The notes under the pieces were generated by a model. The model saw nothing but the letters and a program-made list of their open reading frames with translations, was not told the DNA's origin and did not search any database. From the NCBI GenBank assembly GCA_026645775.1, contig JAPKMS010000046.1, positions 1 through 38,344 of the forward strand: a stretch of DNA of 38,344 nt. The letters run 5' to 3'. Source of the DNA: Anaerolineae bacterium. Its GTDB lineage: Bacteria; Chloroflexota; Anaerolineae; CG2-30-64-16. The position numbers and the translations under genes are program-made. Within the stretch, counting starts at the first letter, position 1, and each line of letters opens with the position of its first letter. This document shows, piece by piece, positions 7,872 to 15,846 of this stretch.

Positions 7872-9563
7872 ATGACGAAAACCTGGTGGAAAGACAGCGT
7901 TGTTTATCAAATCTACCCCCGCAGCTTTTGTGACAGCAACGGCGATGGCGTCGGCGATCTGCGCGGCATCATCAGCAAGCTCGACTATCTCAAGGGCCTT
8001 GGCGTGGACGTGGTCTGGCTATCGCCGGTCTACAGGTCGCCCAACGACGATAACGGGTACGACATCAGCGACTATCGGGCGATCATGGATGAGTTCGGCA
8101 CGTTCGCCGATTGGGAGGAGATGCTCGCCGGGATGCACCAGCGCGGCATCAAGCTGGTGATGGATCTGGTGGTGAATCACACCTCCGATGAACACCCGTG
8201 GTTCGTGGAAGCCCGCAAATCCAAAGACAACCCCTACCGCGATTTCTACGTCTGGCGCTCAGGCCGAGATGGCCATGAGCCCAACAACTGGGCGTCCCAC
8301 TTTGGCGGCTCAGCCTGGCAGTATGACCCAGCCACGGACGAATACTACCTGCACCTGTTCTCCAAAAAACAGCCGGATTTGAACTGGGAAAACCCGATGG
8401 TTCGGGCCGAGGTTTTTGAGCTGATGCGCTGGTGGCTGGATCGGGGCATCGACGGCTTCCGCATGGATGTGATCAATATGATCTCCAAGACGCCGGGGCT
8501 GCCCGATGTGCCTGCCGCCAGTGACGACCGCTACCGATACGCCGGCCAGTATTTCACCCACGGGCCGCGGCTCTTGGAATTTCTCCGCGAGATGAAGCAG
8601 CAGGTGTTATCCCGGTACGATATCCTCACCGTCGGCGAGACGCCGCTGACGACCCCTGAGCAGGCGGCCGAGATCACGAATGAGGCGACCGGGATGCTCA
8701 GCATGGTCTTTCAGTTTGAGCACATGAGCCTCGACGCCGACATCAGCCCGGCATCAGCCAGCGGTGTCAGCGCCTGGCGCCTCTCCGACCTGAAGCGGGT
8801 CATGACGCGCTGGCAGAAGGGGTTGGAGGGCCGGGGTTGGAACAGCTTGTACTTGAGCAACCACGACCAGCCGCGGCCGGTCTCGCGTTTCGGCGACGAT
8901 GGCTGCTATCGGGTCGAGTCGGCTAAGATGCTCGGCACGTTCCTGCATATGCAGCAGGGCACCCCCTACATCTACCAGGGCGAAGAGCTGGGCATGACCA
9001 ATGTCGCGTTTGCGTCCATCGCGGACTACCGGGATATCGCGACCCTTAATATGTACCGAGAGGCGGTGGAGGAACGGGGCATCGATCCGCAGCTCGCGCT
9101 GAAGGTGGTCCACGCCCGCAGCCGCGATAATGCACGGACGCCGATGCAGTGGGATGCCAGTGCGGAGGCCGGGTTCACGTTCGGCACCCCCTGGATCAAG
9201 GTCAACCCCAACTACCCGACGATCAACGTGCAGCAGGCGCTCGCCGATCCCAATTCCGTTTACCACTACTACCGCAAGCTGATCCGGCTGCGCAAAGAAA
9301 ACTCGGTGATTGTCCACGGCGCCTACGACCTCATTCTCGACGATCACCCGGAGATTTACGCGTTCACGCGCACGCTGGGTGACGATCGTCTGTTGGTCGT
9401 GCTGAACTTCAGCGGTGCCACGCCTCGCTTCGATCTGCCTGGTTATGTGTCCTTCAGCGGCCACGAGCTGTTGATCGGCAACTACGAGGTCAATCCGGCC
9501 GAGGATATCCACCATCTGACGCTGCGGCCCTACGAGGCGCGCGTCTACCGGCTGATGCAGTAG
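7872..9563 (+). CDS. malL: GH13 alpha-glucosidase, oligo-1,6-glucosidase type
   Basis: A 563-residue cytoplasmic glycosidase of family GH13 that releases glucose from the non-reducing end of short alpha-glucans. It opens with WWKDSVVYQIYPRSFCDSNG and DLRGI, diagnostic for the oligo-1,6-glucosidase subfamily. The catalytic residues are nucleophile Asp199 (DGFRMDV), acid/base Glu256 (TVGETP) and Asp332 (SNHDQPR). The residue after the nucleophile is Val200; in this subfamily Val there is associated with alpha-1,6 (isomaltose) activity and Thr with alpha-1,4. No signal peptide is visible. AAGGAG precedes the ATG. It would feed glucose into the glycolytic genes found at 14717-29536, though not in the same operon. 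Confidence 0.94.
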   Translation: MTKTWWKDSVVYQIYPRSFCDSNGDGVGDLRGIISKLDYLKGLGVDVVWLSPVYRSPNDDNGYDISDYRAIMDEFGTFADWEEMLAGMHQRGIKLVMDLVVNHTSDEHPWFVEARKSKDNPYRDFYVWRSGRDGHEPNNWASHFGGSAWQYDPATDEYYLHLFSKKQPDLNWENPMVRAEVFELMRWWLDRGIDGFRMDVINMISKTPGLPDVPAASDDRYRYAGQYFTHGPRLLEFLREMKQQVLSRYDILTVGETPLTTPEQAAEITNEATGMLSMVFQFEHMSLDADISPASASGVSAWRLSDLKRVMTRWQKGLEGRGWNSLYLSNHDQPRPVSRFGDDGCYRVESAKMLGTFLHMQQGTPYIYQGEELGMTNVAFASIADYRDIATLNMYREAVEERGIDPQLALKVVHARSRDNARTPMQWDASAEAGFTFGTPWIKVNPNYPTINVQQALADPNSVYHYYRKLIRLRKENSVIVHGAYDLILDDHPEIYAFTRTLGDDRLLVVLNFSGATPRFDLPGYVSFSGHELLIGNYEVNPAEDIHHLTLRPYEARVYRLMQ

Positions 9564-9579
9564 CAGAAATATTGCCATC

Positions 9580-9595
9580 ACGTGCCCGGTACTTT
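9580..9595. repeat. single diverged arm of the GTGCC-x-GGCAC element
   Basis: ACGTGCCCGGTACTTT in the gap between the glucosidase and GlcG genes closely matches ACGTGCCTGGCACTTG at 7072-7087 (13 of 16 bases). The second arm is missing. It may be a decayed copy of the same dispersed element. Confidence 0.4.
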
Positions 9596-9615
9596 GCAGT
9601 AAGCAGGGAGAAGCG

Positions 9616-10047
9616 ATGCACCGTCAAGTGAGTTTGGGCCACGCTGAAGCGCAGCAGGCCATTGCAACGATCCAGGCCGAGTTGCTGCGCCGCCAGCGCG
9701 CAGCGGTGATCGCTGTGGCGGACGCGCACGGGGAGCTCATCGCTCTGCTGCGGCTCGATGGCGCACCGCTGGCATCCATCGTCATTGCGGCGAACAAGGC
9801 CTGGACCGCCGCACGCGAGCGCAAACCCACCCGTGAGCTTGGGCAAGCCGCGCGCGAACCGCAGACCGGCTTCGACATGGCTTACTTCGGTGATCCGCGC
9901 TATATCGGTTGGGGCGGCGGCCAGCCGGTCATCAGCGAGGGTGCGGTGGTCGGTGCAGTTGCGGTGAGCGGGCTGCCCGAGCTTGAGGATATGGAACTCG
10001 CGCAGCTCGGCGCTGCGGCTATCGCGGCGCTGAGTTTGCTGAAGTGA
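9616..10047 (+). CDS. GlcG/HbpS family heme-binding-like protein
   Basis: A 143-residue single-domain protein of the GlcG/HbpS (DUF336) family. Recognisable segments are AVIAVADAHGELIALLRLDGAPLAS (the 'vvDaaG.lval.RmdgA' core) and, near the end, GGQPVISEGAVVGAVAVSG (the 'GG.pi...g.viGaiGvSG' loop). Family members bind heme or small molecules, or accompany glycolate and diol metabolism; the role here is unknown. No signal peptide is visible, unlike secreted HbpS. An AGGGAG site precedes the ATG. It follows the glucosidase gene by 52 bases and is probably in the same transcript. Confidence 0.88.
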   Translation: MHRQVSLGHAEAQQAIATIQAELLRRQRAAVIAVADAHGELIALLRLDGAPLASIVIAANKAWTAARERKPTRELGQAAREPQTGFDMAYFGDPRYIGWGGGQPVISEGAVVGAVAVSGLPELEDMELAQLGAAAIAALSLLK

Positions 10048-10088
10048 TTAAGTAGACATAATAAATTAAAAAGGGAGTATTGCAGCGT

Positions 10089-10547
10089 ATGTTTCGTATG
10101 TTTCTTCGTCGTCACTTGAACGCCTGGCTTTGGCTTGGGCTGGGCGCGGTTGTGATCGGAAGCGTGTTGCTGGGGCTGACGGCCCGTCCATCGCAGGCCG
10201 CGCCGGCCGCGTGTACCTGGACGGGCCGTTGGTTGACCGACCGCGGCACAATGGTGCTGCGCCAGGAGGGTGACGTTATCGACGGCACATTTGTCGGCGG
10301 CGCCACTTATCCTGAATTCCCCGGCGGCAGCCTGCAGGGGGTCATTTTCGAGGATCACTTGTTGGGGGCCTGGACGGATACGGCAGGCCAGGTCGGCGGC
10401 TTCGATTTCGTTATGGTTGAGCCGGGCTCGGGCGTCTGTGACTACTTCACCGGCAGTTGGGACATCGACTTCGATGCTGAACAGACCGCGGCCTGGAACG
10501 GCGATCTGGTGAAGGCGGCGCACTTCCTGCCGCTGGTAAGCCGGTGA
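10089..10547 (+). CDS. small secreted protein ending in LPLVSR
   Basis: A 152-residue exported protein of unknown function. Residues 1-40 are a signal peptide: basic start (RMFLRRH), a hydrophobic core (WLGLGAVVIGSVLLGL) and a probable signal peptidase site after SQA. The mature part is rich in Gly, Asp and Trp with paired patterns (TWTGRWLTDRG, DGTFVGG, GSWDIDFD) that suggest a small beta-rich ligand-binding fold. Two mature Cys residues, one in CTWTG and one in VCDYF, may pair. The protein ends HFLPLVSR, a tail reminiscent of exported Chloroflexota proteins (my recollection, not checked). I chose the ATG at 10089, 11 bases after AGGGAG, rather than a TTG nine bases earlier. Confidence 0.72.
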   Translation: MFRMFLRRHLNAWLWLGLGAVVIGSVLLGLTARPSQAAPAACTWTGRWLTDRGTMVLRQEGDVIDGTFVGGATYPEFPGGSLQGVIFEDHLLGAWTDTAGQVGGFDFVMVEPGSGVCDYFTGSWDIDFDAEQTAAWNGDLVKAAHFLPLVSR

Positions 10548-10554
10548 GGACGCG

Positions 10555-11094
10555 CTAAAGCGGTCGGATCATGTGGATGTCGTCCGGTTCCAGCGCATAC
10601 AGCTCAGGGTGGGCGTTTTGCGTGGGCAGAAAGCCGAGGCTGGTGTAAAAGCCCACCGCTGAACGCGACGGCGTTGCAGAGACGTAGAGCCATTCGGCGT
10701 CGCTGACCTGGGCTGCGCGGATCAACGTGTCGGCCAGTTGGCGGGCCACGCCCTGGCGGCGGTAGCTTCTGTCGACCCACAGCGCGGCCAACTGGGCCGT
10801 AATCTGCCCCAGGAAAGCCCCCACCGGCGGCAGACAGTGGCGCAGCACGATCACGCCGATCAGCTTCTCGTCATCGAACGCGCCCCACAGGGTGGCGCCG
10901 ATGGCGAGATCGGCCTTAACCGCCGCGATTCGCTCCCACCAGCCGGTCGGGTCCAGCCGCGGGCGGCGCCACGCCTCGGGCACCGCCTCTACGCGGCCGT
11001 TGATCCAGTAATAGACAATATCGTCATCTTCCGAGAGGTCGATTTCCGCGATGCGGTCGGCTTCCTCAGGCGGCATTTCTCGGATGGTTATCAT
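10555..11094 (-). CDS. GNAT family N-acetyltransferase
   Basis: A 179-residue acetyltransferase. The acetyl-CoA binding region is AALWVDRSYRRQGVARQLADTLIRAA, followed by AEWLYVSATPSRSAVGFYTSLGF, a textbook GNAT C-terminal half. The true start is at 11094: the upstream gene stops with TGA at 11096-11098 and only one base separates it from this ATG (TGA-G-ATG), which points to translational coupling. The frame runs further upstream, but that part is shadow of the neighbouring gene. It is last in a three-gene unit behind the UMF1 transporter and the 104-residue protein. The substrate is unknown. Confidence 0.87.
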   Translation of the reverse strand: MITIREMPPEEADRIAEIDLSEDDDIVYYWINGRVEAVPEAWRRPRLDPTGWWERIAAVKADLAIGATLWGAFDDEKLIGVIVLRHCLPPVGAFLGQITAQLAALWVDRSYRRQGVARQLADTLIRAAQVSDAEWLYVSATPSRSAVGFYTSLGFLPTQNAHPELYALEPDDIHMIRPL

Positions 11095-11095
11095 C

Positions 11096-11410
11096 TCATT
11101 GTCCCGCGGCGAGTTCGTGAGCGGCGTTGACATACCGTCGCGCGGTCTCCGCATCCCCCGCGAGCAGGTAACTGGCAGCCAGCCGGGCGCGGCCGCGCGT
11201 CTCGTCCGACCAGCGCGCATCACTGAGGAAGGCAATCTCGGCGCGCAATTGGTCCTTCTCGACCTGCTGGCGCCGGCGCTCGTCGGCACTGACCACCACG
11301 CCCTCGTCGGTGACGTTATCCGGCAGCCCGCTCAGCTTGTGCCACATGGCGACATCGCTGAGGCGGCGCGCGGGTTCGGCCTCCTCGCTCACGACGCCTC
11401 CATCACGCAT
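11096..11410 (-). CDS. small hypothetical protein between transporter and acetyltransferase
   Basis: A 104-residue protein I do not recognise. It is charged and helix-prone, with ADERRRQQVEKDQLRAEIAF in the middle and a C-terminal SYLLAGDAETARRYVNAA that resembles a single TPR-like helical hairpin. There is no signal peptide or membrane segment. Its ATG at 11410 overlaps the end of the transporter gene by eight bases and its stop is one base from the next start, so it is locked into the operon. An internal GTG at 11392 with a GGAGG site is an alternative start. Position, and the lack of a competing gene on the other strand, are the main evidence that it is real. Confidence 0.65.
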   Translation of the reverse strand: MRDGGVVSEEAEPARRLSDVAMWHKLSGLPDNVTDEGVVVSADERRRQQVEKDQLRAEIAFLSDARWSDETRGRARLAASYLLAGDAETARRYVNAAHELAAGQ

Positions 11411-12938
11411 CTTCCCCGTTATCCGAATGCGTCAACGTCTGGCCTTGCTTCGCTTCCTGCATGGCCTTGGCGACGTTCACCAGCGGCAGAAGCAGCAGGC
11501 CCGCGATGAAGAAGACGATCACCGAGAGGATGCCGAAGCGCAGGCTGTTGAAGAGCTGATTCACGATGCCGAAGGTAAAGGTGCCCAGCCATGACGTCCC
11601 GCGTTCGCTGATCTCGTAAAAGGAATAGAACTCCGCTTCCTGGCCCTGGGGGATCATCTGCGCAAACAGGCTGCGGCTGAGCGCCTGGCTGCCGCCCATA
11701 ACGAGCGCGATCACGAAGCCCAGCACCCAGAATTCAAGCTGGCGCTGCTCCATCCCCAGCACGATCGCCGTGCTTTTCAGCCCCCCGAACGCGTAGATTG
11801 TCACCGCGCTCCACAGAAACAGGCTGGCGACGATGGTGCGCTTGGTGCCGACTCTGCTGGCGACCCAATTGAAGCCCAGCGCGCCGAAGAACGCCACGAA
11901 TTGGATCATCAGGATCACCAGGATCAACTGCGTGGAGCTCATCCCCAGCTCATTGGCGGCAAAAATCGCCGACACGGCGATGACGGTCTGTATGCCGTCA
12001 TTGTAGAGCAGATACGCCGCCAGGTATTTCATCGCCTCAGGCAGCGTACGGGATTTCCGGAGGATAAAGATCACCAGGATCGCGATGGGGCCGGCGCCCG
12101 GCGCCAGCGCGAATTGCACCGGCACACGTAGCAGAACCAGCACGGGAATCAGCAGGGGCGCGAGCATCAGTGCCGTGACGGCTTTCTGTGAGATGCCGAT
12201 CAGATCGGCCAGTTGTCGGAAGCCGATGGAGAGGTAGGTCTGGCCCTGGGGCAGCGGGCGCACGGCGTCTTGCCGGCGGAGGCGGGTGAAGGTGAACATA
12301 GAGAACACCAGCCACCACGCGCCTGCTGAAGCGAGGCTGATGCGGGCGACCTGCGCGCTATCGAGCCCGATCTTGTCGGCAAACAGATACATCACCAGGT
12401 TGAGCAGCAGCAGCAGCCCGCCGCCCAGGTAGCCCATCGCCCAACCAAAGGAGGAGACCGCATCGCGACGATCCTCGCTGGCGATATTGGGCAGGTAGGA
12501 ATTGTAGAAGACGATGCTGGCCCCGAAGGCCACATTCGCCACCAGGAATAAGAGGCCGGCCAGCCAATGGCCGCCCGGTTGGATGAAGTACATGAGGAGG
12601 GTGGCTGACGCGCCCAGCACTGCGAAAAACCGCATCAGTTGCCTGCGCAGATGCGAGTAATCGGCCAGCGCGCCCAGGATGGGCAGGAACGCCACCTGCA
12701 TCAGGACGGAAATGGAAATGAGATAGGTGAAGTATGAGTCATACCGGATGGGGATGCCGAGCAGGTGCAGCAATCCCTCGCTGTCGGCCGCGGCCTTGGC
12801 GATGCTAGTGAGATAGGGGCCAAGGAAAACGGTCACGACGGTGGTGCTGAAGGCCGAGTTAGCCCAATCATACATGGCCCAGCCAAAGATCTCACGTTTG
12901 TCGTTCACCTTCGGATGAGTCGCCTGCGATACTGCCAT
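11403..12938 (-). CDS. UMF1 family MFS transporter (Atg22-like)
   Basis: A 511-residue membrane protein with about twelve hydrophobic segments. The N-terminal EIFGWAMYDWANSAFSTT is diagnostic for the UMF1/Atg22 branch of the major facilitator superfamily. Atg22 exports amino acids from the yeast vacuole; the bacterial substrates are unknown. A second family motif, EFYSFYEISERGTSWLG, is in the last third. The ATG at 12938 has a strong GAGGAGG site; a start 17 codons upstream has none. It heads the three-gene unit with the 104-residue protein and the acetyltransferase, and is divergent from the GEVED protein gene. Confidence 0.93.
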   Translation of the reverse strand: MAVSQATHPKVNDKREIFGWAMYDWANSAFSTTVVTVFLGPYLTSIAKAAADSEGLLHLLGIPIRYDSYFTYLISISVLMQVAFLPILGALADYSHLRRQLMRFFAVLGASATLLMYFIQPGGHWLAGLLFLVANVAFGASIVFYNSYLPNIASEDRRDAVSSFGWAMGYLGGGLLLLLNLVMYLFADKIGLDSAQVARISLASAGAWWLVFSMFTFTRLRRQDAVRPLPQGQTYLSIGFRQLADLIGISQKAVTALMLAPLLIPVLVLLRVPVQFALAPGAGPIAILVIFILRKSRTLPEAMKYLAAYLLYNDGIQTVIAVSAIFAANELGMSSTQLILVILMIQFVAFFGALGFNWVASRVGTKRTIVASLFLWSAVTIYAFGGLKSTAIVLGMEQRQLEFWVLGFVIALVMGGSQALSRSLFAQMIPQGQEAEFYSFYEISERGTSWLGTFTFGIVNQLFNSLRFGILSVIVFFIAGLLLLPLVNVAKAMQEAKQGQTLTHSDNGEDA

Positions 12939-12979
12939 GCTACCTCCTCGAATTGGATGTCTTACGGACATGGTTGGGC

Positions 12980-13009
12980 AGTTTAGCACACGTCACGCAC
13001 CCTGCGCAA
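12980..13009 (-). promoter_or_regulatory. candidate promoter for the UMF1 transporter operon
   Basis: On the minus strand: TTGCGC, an 18-base spacer, TAAACT, ending about 42 bases before the ATG at 12938. It is back-to-back with the promoter at 13043-13071. Confidence 0.5.
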
Positions 13010-13042
13010 TTTCCCATTAACGGGTGGGGATCTGAACGGGAG

Positions 13043-13071
13043 TTGAACTATTTTGCCGGATCGGCTACAAT
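13043..13071 (+). promoter_or_regulatory. sigma70-type promoter for the GEVED protein gene
   Basis: TTGAAC, a 17-base spacer, TACAAT, with the -10 about 44 bases before the chosen ATG at 13116. It supports that start, because the in-frame ATG at 13053 lies between the -35 and -10 boxes. Confidence 0.7.
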
Positions 13072-13115
13072 ATCGTCGCGCCAGCCAAATTTTACTGGCA
13101 AGGAAGGAGGGTGCT

Positions 13116-14618
13116 ATGTTCTCACGGATTTGGGGTGGAAGCCGGCGGCGCGGCAATGCGCGGGCGTTAATGCTGAGTGGCCTGATCCTGCTGATGCTCA
13201 TCGCGACGCCCATCGTCTTGGCCGGGTGGATCACCATCAATACCGATAACGGTTCGGTGGATAGCCAGTGGGGGACGCCGGTCTATACCAGCACGTGCAG
13301 CAACGGCAGCCTCGCGGATGGGTTGGAGATCCGCAACGCCTGGCTGGTTAACGACGGCACGGCGCTCTATTTTCGCATCGAGACGTGCGGCACCGCCGCC
13401 GTGTACAAAAACATTCGCATGGGCGCGGGCATCGACTGCAACGACGACGGCGACGTGGTCGATCCGATGAGCGGTGGGGGGGCCACCGGTGACCGCAAGG
13501 TTGTTTTTTGGATCTTTGCGGACCAGGTATGGCTGGTTGATGGCGCCAATACCCAAGTGATCCAAATGCCAGACAACTCCTATTCCGAACAGATCGGTCC
13601 CAACTTCGAGTGGCGGCTCCCGCTGAAATATCTGTACCCGGCCTGCCGGGGCAGCACCAGCACCGTTGGGCTGGCCCTCGCCACCGTGGAGATCAGCGGC
13701 GGCACGGCCCAGACCAGGGACCAGACCGCGCTTTTGCCCTGGAATATCCCCATGGATTATGGCGACGCCATCAATCCCGACCCGGTGACTCAGACGTGCC
13801 TGAACTACCCCACCCGGCTGACCTGCGACGGCCCCCGCCACGGCCTTGGCTCGGCACTGAGGCTGGGTGCTGCTGTCGACGCGGACGGCGGGGAATCCCA
13901 GAACACCGATGCGACCGCGGACGATCTCGATCGCCCGGCGGATGATGAGGATGGCGTCGAGCCGACCGTGGGCGTTGGCTGGCCGGCGGGCGGCGCCGGC
14001 TCATTGACGATCGCGGTCAGCGGTGGCAGCGGGTACGTAAACTGCTGGATCGACTGGAACAAAAACAGCAGTTTTACCGATGCCGGCGAGCAGGTAGTGA
14101 CTGAGGCCGGCCTGGCCGCAGGCGCCGCCGTGCGGCCAATCAGCATCCCGGCGGGCGTTTCATTTCCGAATACCTTCACCTCGCGCTGCCGGCTGGCGTC
14201 AGGCGCCGGCCAGGCCAACACGCCCATCGGCCCGGCTGAGTTCGGTGAAATCGAGGATACTCAGTGGGCCTTCGGCGCGACCGGCAACCGGCCCGCGCCC
14301 GTCACAGCCGCCATCAGCCACGCGGCCGGCTCGACGGATGTGGTGTTGAGCTGGAACAACCTGGCCGTCGACGAATCCTATCTGGTGCTGAGCAGCCCGC
14401 GGCCCTATTTCCAGCCGGGCGAGGCCGATGTCACAACCCGCACCGATCCCAACAATGCATCTCCCTTCACCGACGCTGGGGTGGCCGGGAATGCCGCCGA
14501 TGCGAACGTCTATTACGCGGTCCAAGGGCAAGTAACGACCAGCACCCCGGATCTGCTCTCCGCGCAGTCAAATCATGTGGGATTGTTCGAGTTCAGCCTG
14601 GTGAAGGGTTCCGGCTGA
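13116..14618 (+). CDS. exported surface protein with GEVED-type domain
   Basis: A 500-residue protein with a signal or anchor segment at about 18-38 (ALMLSGLILLMLIATPIVLA). The N-terminal domain (40-230) contains an Asp-rich loop, DCNDDGDVVDP, suggestive of calcium binding. The middle carries the GEVED hallmark: DYGDAINP, then DGPRHGLGS, LGAAVDADGGES, ATADDLDRPADDEDGV, then YVNCWIDWNKNSSFTDAGEQ. A fibronectin-III-like domain follows (about 405-490). It ends VGLFEFSLVKGSG. GEVED proteins are extracellular, often adhesive or structural; a specific role cannot be given. GGAGG precedes the ATG at 13116. No transmembrane anchor or LPXTG is seen at the C-terminus. Confidence 0.85.
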   Translation: MFSRIWGGSRRRGNARALMLSGLILLMLIATPIVLAGWITINTDNGSVDSQWGTPVYTSTCSNGSLADGLEIRNAWLVNDGTALYFRIETCGTAAVYKNIRMGAGIDCNDDGDVVDPMSGGGATGDRKVVFWIFADQVWLVDGANTQVIQMPDNSYSEQIGPNFEWRLPLKYLYPACRGSTSTVGLALATVEISGGTAQTRDQTALLPWNIPMDYGDAINPDPVTQTCLNYPTRLTCDGPRHGLGSALRLGAAVDADGGESQNTDATADDLDRPADDEDGVEPTVGVGWPAGGAGSLTIAVSGGSGYVNCWIDWNKNSSFTDAGEQVVTEAGLAAGAAVRPISIPAGVSFPNTFTSRCRLASGAGQANTPIGPAEFGEIEDTQWAFGATGNRPAPVTAAISHAAGSTDVVLSWNNLAVDESYLVLSSPRPYFQPGEADVTTRTDPNNASPFTDAGVAGNAADANVYYAVQGQVTTSTPDLLSAQSNHVGLFEFSLVKGSG

Positions 14619-14655
14619 GCCGGGGGATTAGAGTAAGGACTTGACCTCATCGCAC

Positions 14656-14692
14656 ACCGGCGCCGGTCCCCCGCAGGGGAGCCGGCGCCGGT
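14656..14692. terminator. strong hairpin between convergent genes
   Basis: ACCGGCGCCGG pairs with CCGGCGCCGGT, and inside it TCCCC pairs with GGGGA around a CGCA loop, giving 16 pairs with one bulged G. It sits between the end of the GEVED gene (14618) and the end of fbaA (14717), so it could stop transcription from both sides. It lacks a clear T-run, so it is a hairpin-only call. Confidence 0.6.
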
Positions 14693-14716
14693 CCGATTAC
14701 GATCGGTCGGTGGAAT

Positions 14717-15790
14717 TTACCCGCCGAGGTTGTTCAGTTCTTCAAAGGCATGGCGCAGCCGGATCTTGAAGCTTTCCTCGCTGGCGCGCAGCCAGACACG
14801 CGGATCATAGTACTTCTTGTTCGGCTCGTCCGGTCCTTTGGGGTTACCGATCTGCCCTTGCAGATAGCCTTCATTCTTGACGTAGTAGTTCTTGATGCCT
14901 TCCCACGCCGCCCATTGTAGATCGGTGTCGATGTTCATCTTGACGACGCCGTAAGAGACGGCATCCCGGATCTCTTGCAGGGTCGAGCCGGAGCCGCCGT
15001 GGAAGACCAGGTTGAGCGGTTTCTCCGCCGTGCCGTACTTCTCCTGGACGTACACCTGGCAGTTGTGCAGGATGTCGGGGCGCAGCTTCACGTTGCCCGG
15101 CTTGTAGACGCCGTGCACGTTGCCGAACGCGGCCGCGATAGTGAAGCGCGGGCTGACCTTCATCAGTTCCTCGTAGGCGTAGGCGACCTCGGACGGCTGC
15201 GTGTAGAGCCGTGAGCTGCTCACCCCGGTGTTATCCACGCCATCTTCCTCGCCGCCGGTGATGCCCAGCTCGAGTTCAAGGGTCATCTCCATCTTGCTCA
15301 TGCGGTCCAGGTAGCGCTTGCAGGTCTCGACGATCTCCGGCAGTGGCTCTTCCGACAGATCCAACATGTGCGAGCTGAACAGCGGCTTGCCGTGCGTCTT
15401 GTAGTAGACTTCACCCGCGTCCAACAGGCCGTCCACCCAGGGCAGCAGCTTCTTGGCGCAGTGATCGGTGTGCACCATCACCCGTGCGCCGTAGGCCTCG
15501 GCGAGTTGATGGACATGCATGGCGCCCGCAATCGCACCCGCGATGGCCGCCCGCTGCCCGGTGTTGCTGAGGCCTTTGCCCGCGTAGAAAGCCGCGCCGC
15601 CGTTCGAGAACTGGATGATCATCGGCGCGTTCAGTTCGGCCGCGGTCTCCAGACAGCCGTTGACCGTGTTCGTGCCCGTGCAGTTGGCGGCGGGCAGAGC
15701 AAAGTGGTTGGCTTTCGCGTAAGCAAAGACTTTCTGTACATCATCGCCGACGATCACGCCGGCCGGCACCAGTTCATTCAGGGTCGACAT
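14717..15790 (-). CDS. fbaA: class II fructose-bisphosphate aldolase
   Basis: A 357-residue zinc-dependent glycolytic aldolase, interconverting fructose 1,6-bisphosphate with DHAP and glyceraldehyde 3-phosphate. It is of the class IIa type, close in length and motifs to E. coli FbaA: NHFALPAANCTGTNTVN at the N-terminus, the metal and catalytic region VMVHTDHCAKKLLPW, LELGITGGEEDGVDN, FGNVHGVYKPGNVKL and LVFHGGSGST. The ATG at 15790 has an AAGGAGG site; the frame continues upstream without support. It is the last gene of the 15-kb minus-strand cluster, 56 bases after hydA, and ends at a convergent hairpin. I see no separate promoter in the 56-base gap. Confidence 0.96.
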   Translation of the reverse strand: MSTLNELVPAGVIVGDDVQKVFAYAKANHFALPAANCTGTNTVNGCLETAAELNAPMIIQFSNGGAAFYAGKGLSNTGQRAAIAGAIAGAMHVHQLAEAYGARVMVHTDHCAKKLLPWVDGLLDAGEVYYKTHGKPLFSSHMLDLSEEPLPEIVETCKRYLDRMSKMEMTLELELGITGGEEDGVDNTGVSSSRLYTQPSEVAYAYEELMKVSPRFTIAAAFGNVHGVYKPGNVKLRPDILHNCQVYVQEKYGTAEKPLNLVFHGGSGSTLQEIRDAVSYGVVKMNIDTDLQWAAWEGIKNYYVKNEGYLQGQIGNPKGPDEPNKKYYDPRVWLRASEESFKIRLRHAFEELNNLGG

Positions 15791-15846
15791 CGTGTTATTC
15801 CTCCTTGGGTCGTAGTGTCCCACAAGTTCCCAACTCGCGGTACAGT

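Noticed and set aside
10037-10066. Possible promoter before the small secreted protein (TTGCTG with CATAAT)
   Set aside because: Spacing is only 15 bases and it lies in the end of the GlcG gene; not strong enough to call.
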